This document shows, piece after piece, positions 1 to 11,569 of a stretch of DNA of 64,000 nucleotides. The stretch spans positions 39,425,951 through 39,489,950 of the forward strand of contig JAFMSR010000018.1 of NCBI GenBank assembly GCA_022818135.1. Reading direction: 5' to 3'. Source of the DNA: Saxidomus purpurata (Eukaryota > Mollusca > Bivalvia > Venerida > Veneridae). Position numbers and translations under genes: made by a program. The notes under the pieces are model-generated. The model made no database searches. It was not told the DNA's origin and worked only from the letters and a program-made list of their open reading frames with translations. How positions within the stretch are numbered: the first letter of the stretch is position 1; each line of letters begins with the position of its first letter.

Positions 1-440
1 CCCTTAAGGGAAATTAAAATTCCAGTTTATAAATTTTCCGTAGTTAGAGAATACAAAATTGATAATTTGTGCTCAACAAAATCATATTCTGACAAGCCTT
101 TTCTGAAAAAAGAAGCATTTTTTAAAATTTCACAACCCCATTGGGGCATCATTTCTGAGTTCTGCATCTTACAGTCATACAGAACTCAGTCGTTGTAAGT
201 TAAATTAAATCAGCACTATGACTTTCAAAAAACTTAAATTATCAAGTTGCTATATCGAATTTTAAGAAAAGCGCTATACATGCACCCCAATTTGAGCCTC
301 ATTTCTCAAGTAATCCTTTATCTAAATTTCCAAATTTAAATTCCTAGCAAAAACAATATACTCAAACTTTGACAAGTCTTTTCAGATAAAGAAGCATTTG
401 GAAATATCTGACCAAATCCCTCACGGGGTATGCAAAATAA
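1..440. repeat. Degenerate tandem repeat, two to three units
   Basis: Two stretches resemble each other: 'gacaagccttttctgaaaaa' followed by 'agaagcatttt' (about 90-125), and 'gacaagtcttttcagataaa' followed by 'gaagcattt' (about 370-405). Each is followed by a segment with a 'cccc..ttggggc' or 'ccctcacgggg' core. A third related piece, 'caccccaatttgagcctcat', lies between them. The units are strongly diverged. No coding frame of note. Confidence 0.35.
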
Positions 441-489
441 ATAGTCTGATTTTAGTTTAGATTTTTTAAATACCCAGTACTTATGCCAT

Positions 490-3400
490 TCTTATGTTTA
501 GTCAGTCACGGTAGCATTTTAGATGTAAGCTACTATAATTCAAAAAGTGTGTTATATTGCAATATATCTTGATAAAACATTTTCGATAGTGTGTCATTCA
601 TATTGATATCTACTATTTTCTCGTTAATTACCTTGCCATCTAATCCGTATCACAGTAATTATATTAAATTGGTTTTTGGCCTGGGGACTGAAAGTCCCCT
701 AGGCCTAAGTTAGCATACCACATTTCAAACACTGCTGACAATTTAACTGTGCTATGTGCGAATAACAACTGTAAACATGCGCTTTGGGAAAGTAGTGCAA
801 GACAGACCAGATCAATCTTTTGTTTGAATGTCGCATACGATAAGAACATATTACAAATAAAAACAGTACATACAACTTCAAACGATTGCAGAAAGGTCTA
901 TAGCTTACTATAATAGAACTTCTGTTTTATAAATTACTGCGCTGTTAGCTGATTACGGAAGATAATCATATGCATATCACGGAAAAGTACGGATATTTAC
1001 GGATATTTATGTTATTTCATTGACAACTTTCTTATTTACGAACAATTACATATATATTTACCTAAAAATAAATTCCTTTAAAAAAAAGATACAATTTAGG
1101 TACATTTCCGAGAAGGAACTCACGTGATCAAAATCACCCGCCATTTATCGAGGACGCTGCATGTCAAGGCCTAGTGAACCGATTACACCGATTACAACTA
1201 CAAGGTAACCAAGAATAATTGTTGGTTTTCCCTTTTATACACATTGTACAGTACTGTATTTATATTTCATTGTTGGTATTGCTTTGTTTATGTCTGTTTC
1301 AAGGTCTTGTCCTTGGTACACAATAATTTTCGATCCACATCATCAGATATCGCTTGAAGTTGAACAAAGCGCAGATTGAATTATTTTTATTGTTCTCTCA
1401 AACAATTGATATTGTTGACCATGTGATTATTTTTCATTTAACGTACGTTTTATAATAAAACAAACTTCCCTGCCACCCATATATTTGTGAATCATTCATT
1501 CTGTGTAATATACTAAATTTCGCCCTGTGAACATTTCGACCCGCGCTTTAGGTAAGGTTCAGCGTTAATCACGAAAGTCAAAAATTGTTTTTAGGGGAGT
1601 TAATCTATAGCCCCCAGGCCTTCAGTGCTCACAGCGCTTTGATTATAAAACGCTATGAACTTGTCATTATGTACAACGACTGTGTCCGAAATATATTACC
1701 ACTTATTTGAGCTATTTACTAGTTGTCTGTAGAGGGTTAGTTGAAGGAATTATATTATTTTATGTAACGAGCTGCATGCAAAAGCAGTTTTCCTATATCC
1801 TTTAGTCTTTAGTGTACAAAATTGTCAGCATTTTGTAAAAGTGCTACATGTACTAGATAAAATGGTTCGACAAATTAAGTAAAATGACTCAAACAAACCG
1901 TAGTTCATATAACACATTTAAATGAGATTATTTGTAGGTATCACACGTTCTTATATTCTGCTGTGGTAATATTCTAAAGTATTCTTACGCAGTAAACTCA
2001 TATAACCACATTTAGAAAGCAGCGTTACGAACAACCGCGATTCAAATATAATGTGTCGGTGCCAAACAAGGGTCCCAGGGTTACTTGTTACGTATATTTG
2101 AATAGTTTAAAACTAATTTAACAGGTATGCTCTTATTTACATTGCTTGCATCACCTTAATAGTTATCTTACATGTTCTTTTTACTTTATTTGTTGAAAAT
2201 CTGTCCGGAGTTGTATTCTAATACTAGAGTAGTTCAGAAAAACTCATCCCTTTTTAAAGATACTGAAATAAAATCATTTAAATTTACAAAAATAGCGATC
2301 ATGTAACTAACGAGCAACTAACGTCGTATTGATATATTATCATACGACGTCCCTATCAGCTAGTACCTCGTTTCCTTCTGGATTTGCTCATATAGAACAA
2401 ATGAAAGCCTCCCGTCACAGACTACTTCCCTAAGCCTTAAATTTCGAAAATATGTACACCAGACAATAGGCAATCAAAACAATCAGGTTCTGTAGCGTCA
2501 GACAGTCTGAGCTAATCCGTCTGAATCAAATAACATGTTAATTTTTCTGAAAAAGATATAAGATGACATAGTGATTAATTCGATGATAAAACATATCATA
2601 TAACCTATTAGATAGTTACATCATCAGATTCCTAACTCCTTATTTCTTAAACCAATTAATAGTTCAGACGGTCAACCGTTGATATATTATTTACTTATAC
2701 AATAATTCATGGACAGACTCCGAATCAAACCACTCTTTATTGACATAGTGAGGATTCAGCAACATCCACAGCTGCAATGGTCCAAGCAACTGTATTAGTT
2801 CCTGTTTCAAAGATTGAAATAATATGAAAATTGTCAGTAAAACAATGGTGCTTCTCTCATGGCGTGACTCTTTTAATTTCAAACTGATATTTTCAAACGT
2901 TTATCTTCGTAGTTTCACCAGGAACCCATCTAGATCTTTTATAATTCCAGTAAAGATTTTAAATGATTTCAATTCACCAGACCGGGTCTTGATGCTTGTA
3001 TATTTGGATTGAGACGGGGACGCTCGACATTCTCCTCATTTAATGATGCCTGTACTACTATCATACTTCTAGTCAAGATATTGACTATAAAGCTTTGTTG
3101 AACTATTGAGTTCAAACAGTTAATCAAAAGACAAACAAAACCGCAGATTCTTTGGCTAAATATTGATATCTCTTTGTGAACCTAAACTGAAAGTTTATTC
3201 CAATTAATATCATTTTGATGAAACGGCAACTTCGTAAAAAGTTACAAGCAAACAAAATGATAATCATGCATCTTAAATAAAGAAAACCTGTCCTACATGT
3301 ATTTTGTCATGATGCACTTTTAGGAAAAGGTGGACCTTGTTACTCGGTAGTTGCTTATTGTAATAGATTTTATTTCACGGAAAGGCTTAACAACACTTTA

Positions 3401-4990
3401 ACGTATCTATGTCAATTACTGTATTAAGACAAACGGAATTCAGAGTAAATAACGCTATAGATCTGATGGGTACATTAACTCCATTAAGGCAATACCAATA
3501 TTTCACTAAAAGTACACAGTCAAGGTAAAGACAGTCAGAAAAACAACAACATTTTCTTCGAACAAAATCCAGATACGTAAAAGGTGAATGGTGATTCCAA
3601 CGTTCTTCTTGATGTTGATTTATGAAACGGATTGAAACACAAATTCACTGATGACATTATGAACTTCCGCTACTCGGGCAACCTATGTATGGAAGCATCA
3701 TTTTTTATGTTACTATCTTGTGAACACCTTAAAGTAAAAGACTATTTTATCTGCGTCATATCAAGTCACGTGCTATTGATAACCACGTTTAAACAAACTA
3801 ATATTTAATTTGACTATATCAACGCCAACAGACATCGTTGCTTTCGCCTGATGTCAGGGAAAGTTTTATGTGTTTCGTAGTACTTGTTACAACATGACTT
3901 CATTTGACTACACTTTTTGTCACAAATGATGGGAATAAAATGGAAATTAATCAAAACTATCATATCATTCATTGAACCTATACTTTTACTAAGTCTGGGG
4001 CATTCTGATTAAATTTATCATCTGATGCTATCTTGTGATTGTCGTATGATATATTTATTCCAAAATGACGATTTGATGCTGAAAAGGTAAGGACATGCAA
4101 CATCACACGCATTTACGGTGTGGTTTTGATACCAACGAGAAATACCAGAAATACAGTCAGCAAGAGTGAATTGATAACGCAAAAAAGATTGTAATTTTTT
4201 AGCAGCAAACACATATTTAAGGAAACGATACGAACTCATACTCTTCCCTCCGACATAACAATGTAGAATATTCACTTGAAAGTTGTACACCTATTTTTTT
4301 TCCACAGGTAAATAGCAATGGTTTTGTGACACATAAGATATTTATGTAACCTTACGACTGTTTAGGAATTTCTGTATTTATTTAATCCTTTGGCAGTCCT
4401 GACATGTACTGTATTTAATTTTTACAGGAAAAAATGTTTTAGAAAAATTGATGCTATGTCAGCATTTGATCACTACTTCAATTATAGAATAACTCGGTTA
4501 TTTGAGTTTATCACTGTATGTGCTGTTTTTTCAGAGAGAAAGTGCCTGCTTAGTCGAATCGGCTTTCGAAACTGATGATTAAATTCTTTCATTTGCTTTG
4601 AAAGTTCTGAACTACTGAAAACAGATTCAACATCAATGTACAAGTACATGTATATGTGAAGTTTCTGTATTTGATTTCCATTTTGAATCGATTAAAGAAA
4701 AATAGTATTACTGTACTTTGTAGTGTCCGTGTTTATATTAACACATCTCAAATTAATATAGTTGGCTCGTGTCCGTTTGTGTCCGTTTTAATTAAAGTGT
4801 TAAGAGCAATAATTGTTCTTTTAAAATTTTGCTCTTAATAATGAAGATATAAAGTTAATCCGTGGCACTAGATACTTGTATAACGAATGCCAAAATTAGA
4901 AATTACGAATGTTAACTGCATTTAAATAAAAGGAACCTTAACTTTTAGGTGGAAGATTGTGGCCTTTTGCTTTGGGCACATTAGATCATT
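490..4990. repeat. Tandem segmental duplication, unit 1
   Basis: This block aligns in the same order and orientation with 5150-8830. Anchors: 'ttttctcgttaattaccttg' (618) with 'ttttctcgtaaatacg' (about 5250); 'agcattttgtaaaagtgc' (1828) with the same string at 5533; 'tgtcggtgcca' plus 'acaagggtccc' (2057) with 5759; 'gacatagtgatt' (2566) with 6296; 'aaggcaataccaatatttca' (3487) with 7070; 'tgatgggaataaaatgga' (3928) with 7093; and 'ggaaccttaactttt' (4931) with 8770. Indels explain why the offset falls from about 4.66 to 3.84 kb. At 4535 a possible splice acceptor (polypyrimidine plus 'tcag') precedes a 13-codon frame ending in TGA. The equivalent place in unit 2 (8434) has 'attacag' and the same frame ending in TAA. 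The units may therefore be remnants of a duplicated gene. No gene identity can be given. Confidence 0.8.
678..1620. mobile_element. Z element, copy 1 (943 bp, terminal GGCCTGGGG repeats)
   Basis: The left end is a hairpin: 'ggcctggggact', loop 'gaa', then 'agtcccctaggcc'. The right end, 'agcccccaggcc', is the reverse complement of the left terminus apart from one base, so the ends form a short terminal inverted repeat. The whole block aligns with 47512-48508 (for example 'atgcatatcacggaaaagt', 'catatatatttacctaaaaa', 'ccatttatcgagga', 'cattgtacagtactgtattt'). It is absent from the matching point of duplication unit 2 (about 5320-5340), so it inserted into unit 1 after the duplication or was lost from unit 2. 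No open frame of interest, hence a non-autonomous element of unknown class. An exact target duplication could not be fixed. Confidence 0.7.
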
Positions 4991-5046
4991 ACATTTAAAT
5001 CGAACCTCTTTAGAATGGTTACTTCAAGTTGAGCTTAGGTCTTTGT

Positions 5047-5115
5047 TTATAATTTAGAAAGATTATTATATTGTAATTTATCTAGATACAAATATTGTTC
5101 ACTGACTGCTAGACT
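5047..5115 (-). pseudogene. Exon-like remnant related to the 14.5-kb and 29.8-kb frames
   Basis: Read on the minus strand from 5115, this gives a 22-codon frame starting 'SLAVSEQYLYL' and ending at TAA. It aligns with 'CLALSQEFFIL' at 14.5 kb and 'SLALSQEYFIL' at 29.8 kb. The pattern S-L-A-hydrophobic-S-(E/Q)-(Q/E)-aromatic is kept although the DNA has diverged. The frame then stops early, so this copy is broken. Function unknown. Confidence 0.4.
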
Positions 5116-6072
5116 TATTACAGAAGCCGAAGTCAGTTTATATTATCCACTAGACACGGCAGAAATGAACAAATATCATCTGTGACTGAGATGAACGTAA
5201 ATGATGACTCCATAATATTGACTGTGTGTTATCATACCGATATTTATCATTTTCTCGTAAATACGTAAACTTGCCATCTGATCTACCTCACATTAATATA
5301 ACTCCATTAGATTAAGTTGTTTTCAAACAAAACAATTATGATAGGTAACATTGTGAAACAATATGAAGTTGTCATAACGTACGACGACTGTAGAAATAGG
5401 GGTACATCCAAAATATATGACAATTATTTGAGTGTTTACTAGTAGTCTCTAGGGAATCATTGGAAGAAATTACATTCATTAATGTTACGAGCTGCATCCA
5501 AACGATTTCAGTGTTCAATGCACGAAATTGTTAGCATTTTGTAAAAGTGCAACTAGGTAAAAAGTTACGACAAAGTTACGTAAACTGACTCAAACAAACC
5601 GTAGTACTTATAACACATTTTACGGAGATAATGGTGATATCACACGTCTTGTATTCTGCTATGGTTATATTCTACGGTATTCCTACATTTTTGCCTAGAG
5701 ACATTTACTTAGAGAACCACCACTGGAAAGCAGCGTTACAAATGACTTACCGATATTTTGTCGGTGCCAGACAAGGGTCCCCGGGTTACTTGTCAAAGTA
5801 TATTAGGATAGTCTAAAAGTAAGTTTAACCATCATGTTTGTATCAACTTAATAGTTATCTTCGTTGTTCGTTTGACTTCAGATTTGAAAAAAATTCTCCT
5901 GATGTGTATTCCGAATACTACGAAATACACATGCCTTTTTATTGATTCTGAAATGCGATCATTTGAATTTACAAAAATATCAAATATACAAGAACGAGAA
6001 ACCGACTGTATTGTCATGCCGTATGACATTCGTATTAGCTAATACCTTGTTTTTGTGTTGATTAGCTCCAGT

Positions 6073-6122
6073 AAAAAACAAAAATAATATCAAACAGGGA
6101 ATGCCACGTACCAAAAACGCAG
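6073..6122 (+). repeat. R1 repeat, 5'-end fragment only
   Basis: About 50 bases match the first part of the R1 dispersed repeat (A-rich start, 'ataatatcaaacagggaatg', then 'ccacgtaccaaaaacgcag'). The match stops abruptly at the point where full copies continue 'cctcccc'. Duplication unit 1 lacks this piece at the corresponding place (about 2385), giving an empty-site comparison. Confidence 0.8.
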
Positions 6123-7616
6123 AAACTAATAAAATCTCCTGCCACCGGATATTTCGCTTAGCCTTAATTTTCGAATATATGTACATGCACTAAAAGGCAA
6201 TCAAAACAATAATGTCCAGTAGCGTCAGGCAATTTGAGCAAAACAGTTCAAATTAAATAATATACCTTATACTTTTCTGAACAAAGATATACAATGACAT
6301 AGTGATTCATTCGATGATAAAAATGTCATATATTGAATGCTTCCATGAAATACTTCAACCACAAGTACAAATATGTAAATGATTCTTATTCCTTATTTCT
6401 CAAATCCATTAAGAATTAAGATACGGTAAATGACTTGCCTTCGACTAACACTCTGTTGGTTGTTTAGTTAAACAGAGTCTTGCAACGATGTGACAATAAC
6501 TTTGTAAAACGACTCTTCTAGCAATCTGTTGAATACGACTGGCTTAATGTACAATTTTTCGTGAATGGTAAAGGTATTAATCAATTACCAATTTAAACCT
6601 TCCGGTATATAGAATTTTCACATTGGATGAGAAGCATAGATTGTTACTGCACAAATCGTGTTTATTTCTAGCACGCAATAAAACACATTGTCATGTTAAT
6701 TTAGGTTCAAGAGTGTGATATATTTTACTATTTTAATAATTTATTTCTGAACCAATAGTTTATGGATAAAGTTCGAATCAAATCACTCGACATTGACATA
6801 GACAGACATCAAGACTGTTCACATCAGCAACGTCCAAGCAATGTGTTAATTCCGTTTTGAGAAATTGCTGCAATATGAAAATCAGTTGTCCTAATCACAC
6901 GTCAATATTACAAGGTAACAATTGTGCTTTTCTCATAGCGTTGCTTTTTTATTTTCAGACTGTGCAATCACAAAACAACAATTTTATGTGTATATGACAA
7001 TCACTGTATTAAAACATACGGCATTTAGAGAATAACGCTTTAGAGCTGATGGATCCGTTGACCCTATCAAGGCAATACCAATATTTCATTAATGATGGGA
7101 ATAAAATGGAATGTAATCAAAACGATCTTATCATTATCCGTATAGCCTTGCTAAAACTGGAACATTCTTATCTAAATAACCATCTGATAATATAAAGTAT
7201 ACCAAAAATGACAATATTGTGCTAAAAAGGAAAACGAAAACTAATAGCAACATCATTACCCTGTCCCCTAAACCTCGATAACAATGAGGAATCTGATCTT
7301 TAACGTTTTACGAAAGTTATCAGACTGAGTGCTGTTATTGGGAAAGCCTCGCCTTTTACGAGCTAATCTACCTCTTCTGGTATCACATGCGATCAAAAGG
7401 CAGTAGACTTATTTTCTCTATGACTCGGTAATTGGAATTTATCATTTAAGTTATTACTACGTCTGAAAGAGAAGTATTCGACAAGCAAACTTCACAATTG
7501 TATTACTTCAGCTATCGCCGGATTACTAGGTATTACAGAGCAAACAATGTCATAACGCATAAGGCACACTCCGTTAATGAAATATATCGCCAATGACATC
7601 TAAGTGGCCACTTTCG

Positions 7617-8327
7617 GCCACCCAACCAATCTAATACGTGTCCCATGCTGTACGGAACATATATAAATACAATATTTGAAACAACTCTATTCCTTATCAC
7701 ATCTCAGGGATAAGGTTTATGCCATTTAAAAAATAGTAAATTATAGGCACCCGGCTACGCTGTTATACGATCGTGTAAAAAAGTTGCCAGTTGTTTTCAT
7801 ATGGACGGCACAGTCAAGTATGCGTCGTTGAGGGTTGACTATAAACTTATACATATATATTTAAGACATTTTTGTATAGAAAACGTACACAGACACATGC
7901 ATGTTTTGGTCGCCCCATAATGTCATTTTTCCGTTTATTATTATTTAGGAAAACGCTAAAAGTTATTGAAGTTGCAAAATCCGCACCGTAAACTAAATGC
8001 ACGGACCTATATACACATGGTACCAACGCATACTATGTTATATACTGTGCTGCGGGAAACCTATTTAAAACGTCATGTTTTAGTTTAGTAAATGTGGTTT
8101 GTGCAGAAGTAACAGAAGTGTTTTCTCAAAATTATCTAAATCAAACAGTATTTGATGCAGTTTGAAGTGGGATTTGATTCAGAAAATCGTTTTGCACTGG
8201 AAATACCGGATGACTTATTCCTTGTTTACACTAATGCCTTGAATATGTGATTCGGGTTTTCAGTTGTTTCAAATCTTGTATTTGTATATGTTCCGTACAA
8301 CATGGGACAAGTATTAGATTGGGTGGC
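7617..8327. mobile_element. 711-bp element with about 66-71-bp terminal inverted repeats
   Basis: The left arm 7617-7687 (containing 'caatctaatacgtgtcccat' and 'gtacggaacatatataaata') is the near-perfect reverse complement of the right arm 8262-8327 ('gttccgtacaacatgggaca' then 'agtattagattgggtggc'). The interior (7690-8260) has no long frame. The element is absent from duplication unit 1, so it is a later insertion. Target duplication unclear. It is either a non-autonomous DNA transposon or a foldback element. Confidence 0.7.
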
Positions 8328-8830
8328 GAGTCCATACCCCAAGCATCTGTGCTTTGGGCAGCAGAGTTACCATTGTTTAAAACATAAGCATCGTTCCATT
8401 TTAGGTAATAATGTGTTGTATTACAGACAGAAAGTGCGTGCCTAGCCGAATTTCCTCTGGAAACTAAGTTATGTCAATTGATTTTAATTACACGAATTAC
8501 TGCAAACAGATTAACGTCATTATTTATTGAACAGTTTGGGTATTTTATTGAAAGTTTGTAACGATACAAGATGAGTAAGTATTTCTGTACTTTGTGGTTT
8601 CCGTGTCAATATTAAAACAAGCAGGCTTTGTTATCGTTTTACTTAAAAAGTAACAAGAAATATGTGTTCGCTCCTTAAGAGAGATGTAGTGGATACACCA
8701 GTGGCACTAGATAATTGAATAAAATATGCCAAGTTTAGAAATTACGAGAGTTATTTCAGTGGAAATATTGGAACCTTAACTTTCAGGAAGAAGACTGCGT
8801 CATTTTGCTTTGGATACAATATATCTTAAC

Positions 8831-10002
8831 GAGATACAATGACTACTTCGCAGACAGGCATGAAACAGAATAGATGTGAGGGTGAGCACACTACAAACAA
8901 CGATTAGCAATACACACTACCAAACAGTTAGCACTGCATCAAACCAAACAGTTATTGCTGCACTATATGCATATATTAAATGATATATGAAAAAAAATTA
9001 CAAAAGTAATATCAAATTTTGTAACGAAACGATGTCTCCGAGATTAATCTATGTCGAAGCAAAGCTCTTCTGAAGTTACGTCGCCTGTAAGAACTAATAA
9101 AAAAGCAGAACAGATACCAACACTACAGTGACATATAACCGAATATTACATGTACTATTACAACTTACAAAACCCGCTGTATCAAAGGAAAAATAACTTG
9201 AAAGTATTTAATATCCTAAACATTCAATGAATAAAAAATTTTCATCACCGACGTTGACAGGACTCGAGCTCAAGAGGAACAGATTAGTACATTGCAATAC
9301 CTTAAATCAAGTTCGATACCAACTGAGTTACTGACCCAATCGGTATTATCATTCGATCTGAATGATATTTAACAATTATACATAGCTTGTCACGTGCATA
9401 TTCGTAAAATAATAGCTGAACATGAATTTAAAAAATAAATCGAGCGTATAATTATACTCATAGAGATCAAGAGGGTCAGGTTTATTTGTCCGAGTAAAAC
9501 ACTGTAACTTGTACATATCGGTCTATGCTGTACTTAATTGTCTAACATTTGAAGTCATAGAGGAAACCCGTGAACGCCTGGAATATATTGCATTGTTTTA
9601 AAACTTTTGACATTGATACATATGTATTATCCGCAAAGAATCGCTGACAGATCAAGTACATGTAGAAATCTGATTCAATATCACCATACTACCACATTTA
9701 GCACTTTACTCCTAAAGGTGTTTCCCGCTAGACAATAGAAAAGTTTTAATTGTCTATAACATTAATAACGTCGATTATAATTGGGTCGTTGCGTCTTGTT
9801 TATTCAACTACGTCAAGTAAATCACGTCGCATACAACATAACAGTTACAGTAACTATAGTTTGCGCTATTTTGACCAGATCTTCTGTTCGATGCTTAATC
9901 GTCATTAAAAGTTCTAGTTCAGGCAAGTACCCATAGGTGTATGATACTAGATGGGTGTTCAGTAGAACACTTTTGTCGCCGTCTTACGCTTTGTCAGAAT
10001 AA
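8831..10002. other. No feature recognised
   Basis: AT-rich DNA with a short repeated motif 'ccaaacagtta' (about 8920 and 8945). No coding frame, RNA gene or mobile-element end could be supported. Confidence 0.5.
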
Positions 10003-10250
10003 CCAATAATTGCCTGACAAAATCTAAGTACAAAAAGGAGCATAACTCTGTCAAATATGACCTTGGCATTTTGCGGCATCATGACCCGTTTGCCATAAGG
10101 AATACAATTGTAAAGTTTCATGAAAAAATCTTAAGAAATGGCAAAGTTATAGCCAACTTTAAGTTTATGTGACGGACGGATGGACCGACGGACCGAGCAG
10201 AAAGCGAACCCTATATATCGCCTTTTCTCCGAAAGGGAGACAGAAAAAGG
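10003..10250 (+). mobile_element. Tandem-core element fragment with 'gacggacggatgg' run and 3' hairpin
   Basis: The segment has a 'ggagcataactctgtcaaat' type leader, 'gtttcatgaaaaaatctta', and a 'gacggacggatggaccgacg' run. It ends in a hairpin-like stretch 'ccttttctccgaaaggg'. The same end structure (CGGACGGA-like run, then a hairpin) is seen in the 30.0-kb and 49.0-kb elements. From memory it is very common in bivalve DNA. Only one core unit is present, so this is probably a short or truncated copy. Confidence 0.55.
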
Positions 10251-10450
10251 GTCATTATCATTAAAACGTGATTCAGTATCCGGATTATTCGATGCAAGAC
10301 TCGAGCAAATTCGGCGTTCTTAATCACTTTACTATGTTAATAACCCTATTTTATATAGTCAACGTAAATGATAAATGAATGCATAGGGTCGCTTTGGTAT
10401 TCGAAACTGTTCATTGAAACTGACAGATTAAGTGGATTCTGTTATTACAG

Positions 10451-10595
10451 AAAAAAAAAAATAATATCAAACAGGGAATGCCACATACCAAAAACGCAGC
10501 CTCCCAAAACGAGGCCCATACATTCACAAACCAAAACAAGAATAAAAACCAAGGACAAAACAAGAATTAAAGGAACACCGCCTTGGAACGGTCAA
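10451..10595 (+). repeat. R1 repeat, internally deleted copy
   Basis: The A-rich start, 'ataatatcaaacagggaatg', the 'cgcagcctccc' block and the 3' block 'ccgccttggaacggtca' are present. The (CA)n core is missing, replaced by a degenerate A/C-rich stretch. The first 11 bases are pure A where the consensus has a C. Confidence 0.75.
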
Positions 10596-10639
10596 GCGGG
10601 ATATTTTTTTAGGCCAAAACAAGAATACCATGTACAAGA

Positions 10640-11100
10640 AATAATATCAATATAAGGCTTGTTGTAAGATTTTTTGTGCCGGAGAGCATAGCTAAACAGT
10701 AATGACCGTTAGTAATTAAGTATGAAAAGACGCGTTAAATTACGGCGATAGTATTTCCCGTAGGCGTTTGAGGTAAAGAAGGGTCTTATAAATTATTTTC
10801 AGTGCTCCGCTTTTCGTTTATTTTACCGATACCTCAGCTAATATGTCATTTGTGGTCAAGAGTTAACTTTTGCAGACAAATCTAGACACATCGGGTTACC
10901 AATTCATGTGATTTAGCAGCACTAACCATGTTCTTAACAAACACCATATTCAAGACTTTGTCGTGACAATACTGAATTTCAAGAAAACATACTTCTCTTA
11001 GAATAATTATTAGGTATTTTCATTTCTGAAATGTCTTGTTCATTACGTGTCCAGCCCAAAATCATTTTTTCTTTAATCAAAAGGAACTTTTAGTCATTGA
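10640..11100 (+). repeat. Dispersed repeat family N, copy 1
   Basis: Aligns with 22030-22460 (same strand), and with 26340-26720 and 36000-36180 (opposite strand). Shared landmarks are 'gcgttaaattacggcg', 'tttcccgta', 'cttttcgttta', 'catgtgattta' and 'tttcatttctgaaatgtctt'. No coding frame. Ends and class unknown. Confidence 0.55.
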
Positions 11101-11391
11101 AAGATATAAATGAACCTAGTTTACATATCATTTTAGTGTCGATAGAATCTATAAAACCCATTGTATATTCAACTCACTGTTTTCGTATGCTTACCTTTGC
11201 ATTTCGAGTGAACCTCTAACCATCATGCCCAAATAAGAGCAAATTTTGCTTTTTGTGTTACAAGTAAAACATTAATTGTCAGGGTCTTTCAAAGAAATTG
11301 TCTAGAAAGGACCCTTGTTTGACGATATCAATAATTGGTGTATGAGTTTAACGCCCATTCACCCAGTTTTGTTATTGTCAGTTTTACAGGC

Positions 11392-11430
11392 GGGGGGAGG
11401 GGGGTGGGGGAGGTGGTGGTGGGTTGGGGT
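11392..11430 (+). other. G-rich tract, possible G-quadruplex
   Basis: Runs of 6, 6, 5, 3 and 4 guanines are separated by one or a few bases, within an otherwise AT-rich region. The pattern meets the usual four-G-run rule for a G-quadruplex on the plus strand. Overlapping open frames on both strands (about 11330-11568) come from the low stop content of this tract and are not supported as genes. Confidence 0.55.
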
Positions 11431-11569
11431 AGCATTAATTCATTGATCAATAAGTTCAAGTTAAAGAATGAAAATGTAATTCTGCTAAGTTCAGCTAGGC
11501 TTGCAATACCAGGTGTACCATATCTAAGCAAAAAATGTCTCCACTCTGTAGACACTGATCTATCTTAAT

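Larger units (their letters stand above)
5150..8830. repeat. Tandem segmental duplication, unit 2
   Basis: Second copy of the block at 490-4990, head to tail. It lacks the 943-bp Z element of unit 1. It carries two insertions that unit 1 does not have: a 50-bp R1 fragment at 6073 and a 711-bp long-TIR element at 7617. Sequence identity is patchy, with many small indels, which suggests an old duplication. The best-kept segments are about 5180-5860, 6200-6340, 6760-6900, 6990-7200 and 8430-8800. Confidence 0.8.

Noticed and set aside
10368..10655. 95-codon plus frame
   Set aside because: It spans an R1 copy and its flanks. The basic composition comes from the A/C-rich repeat.
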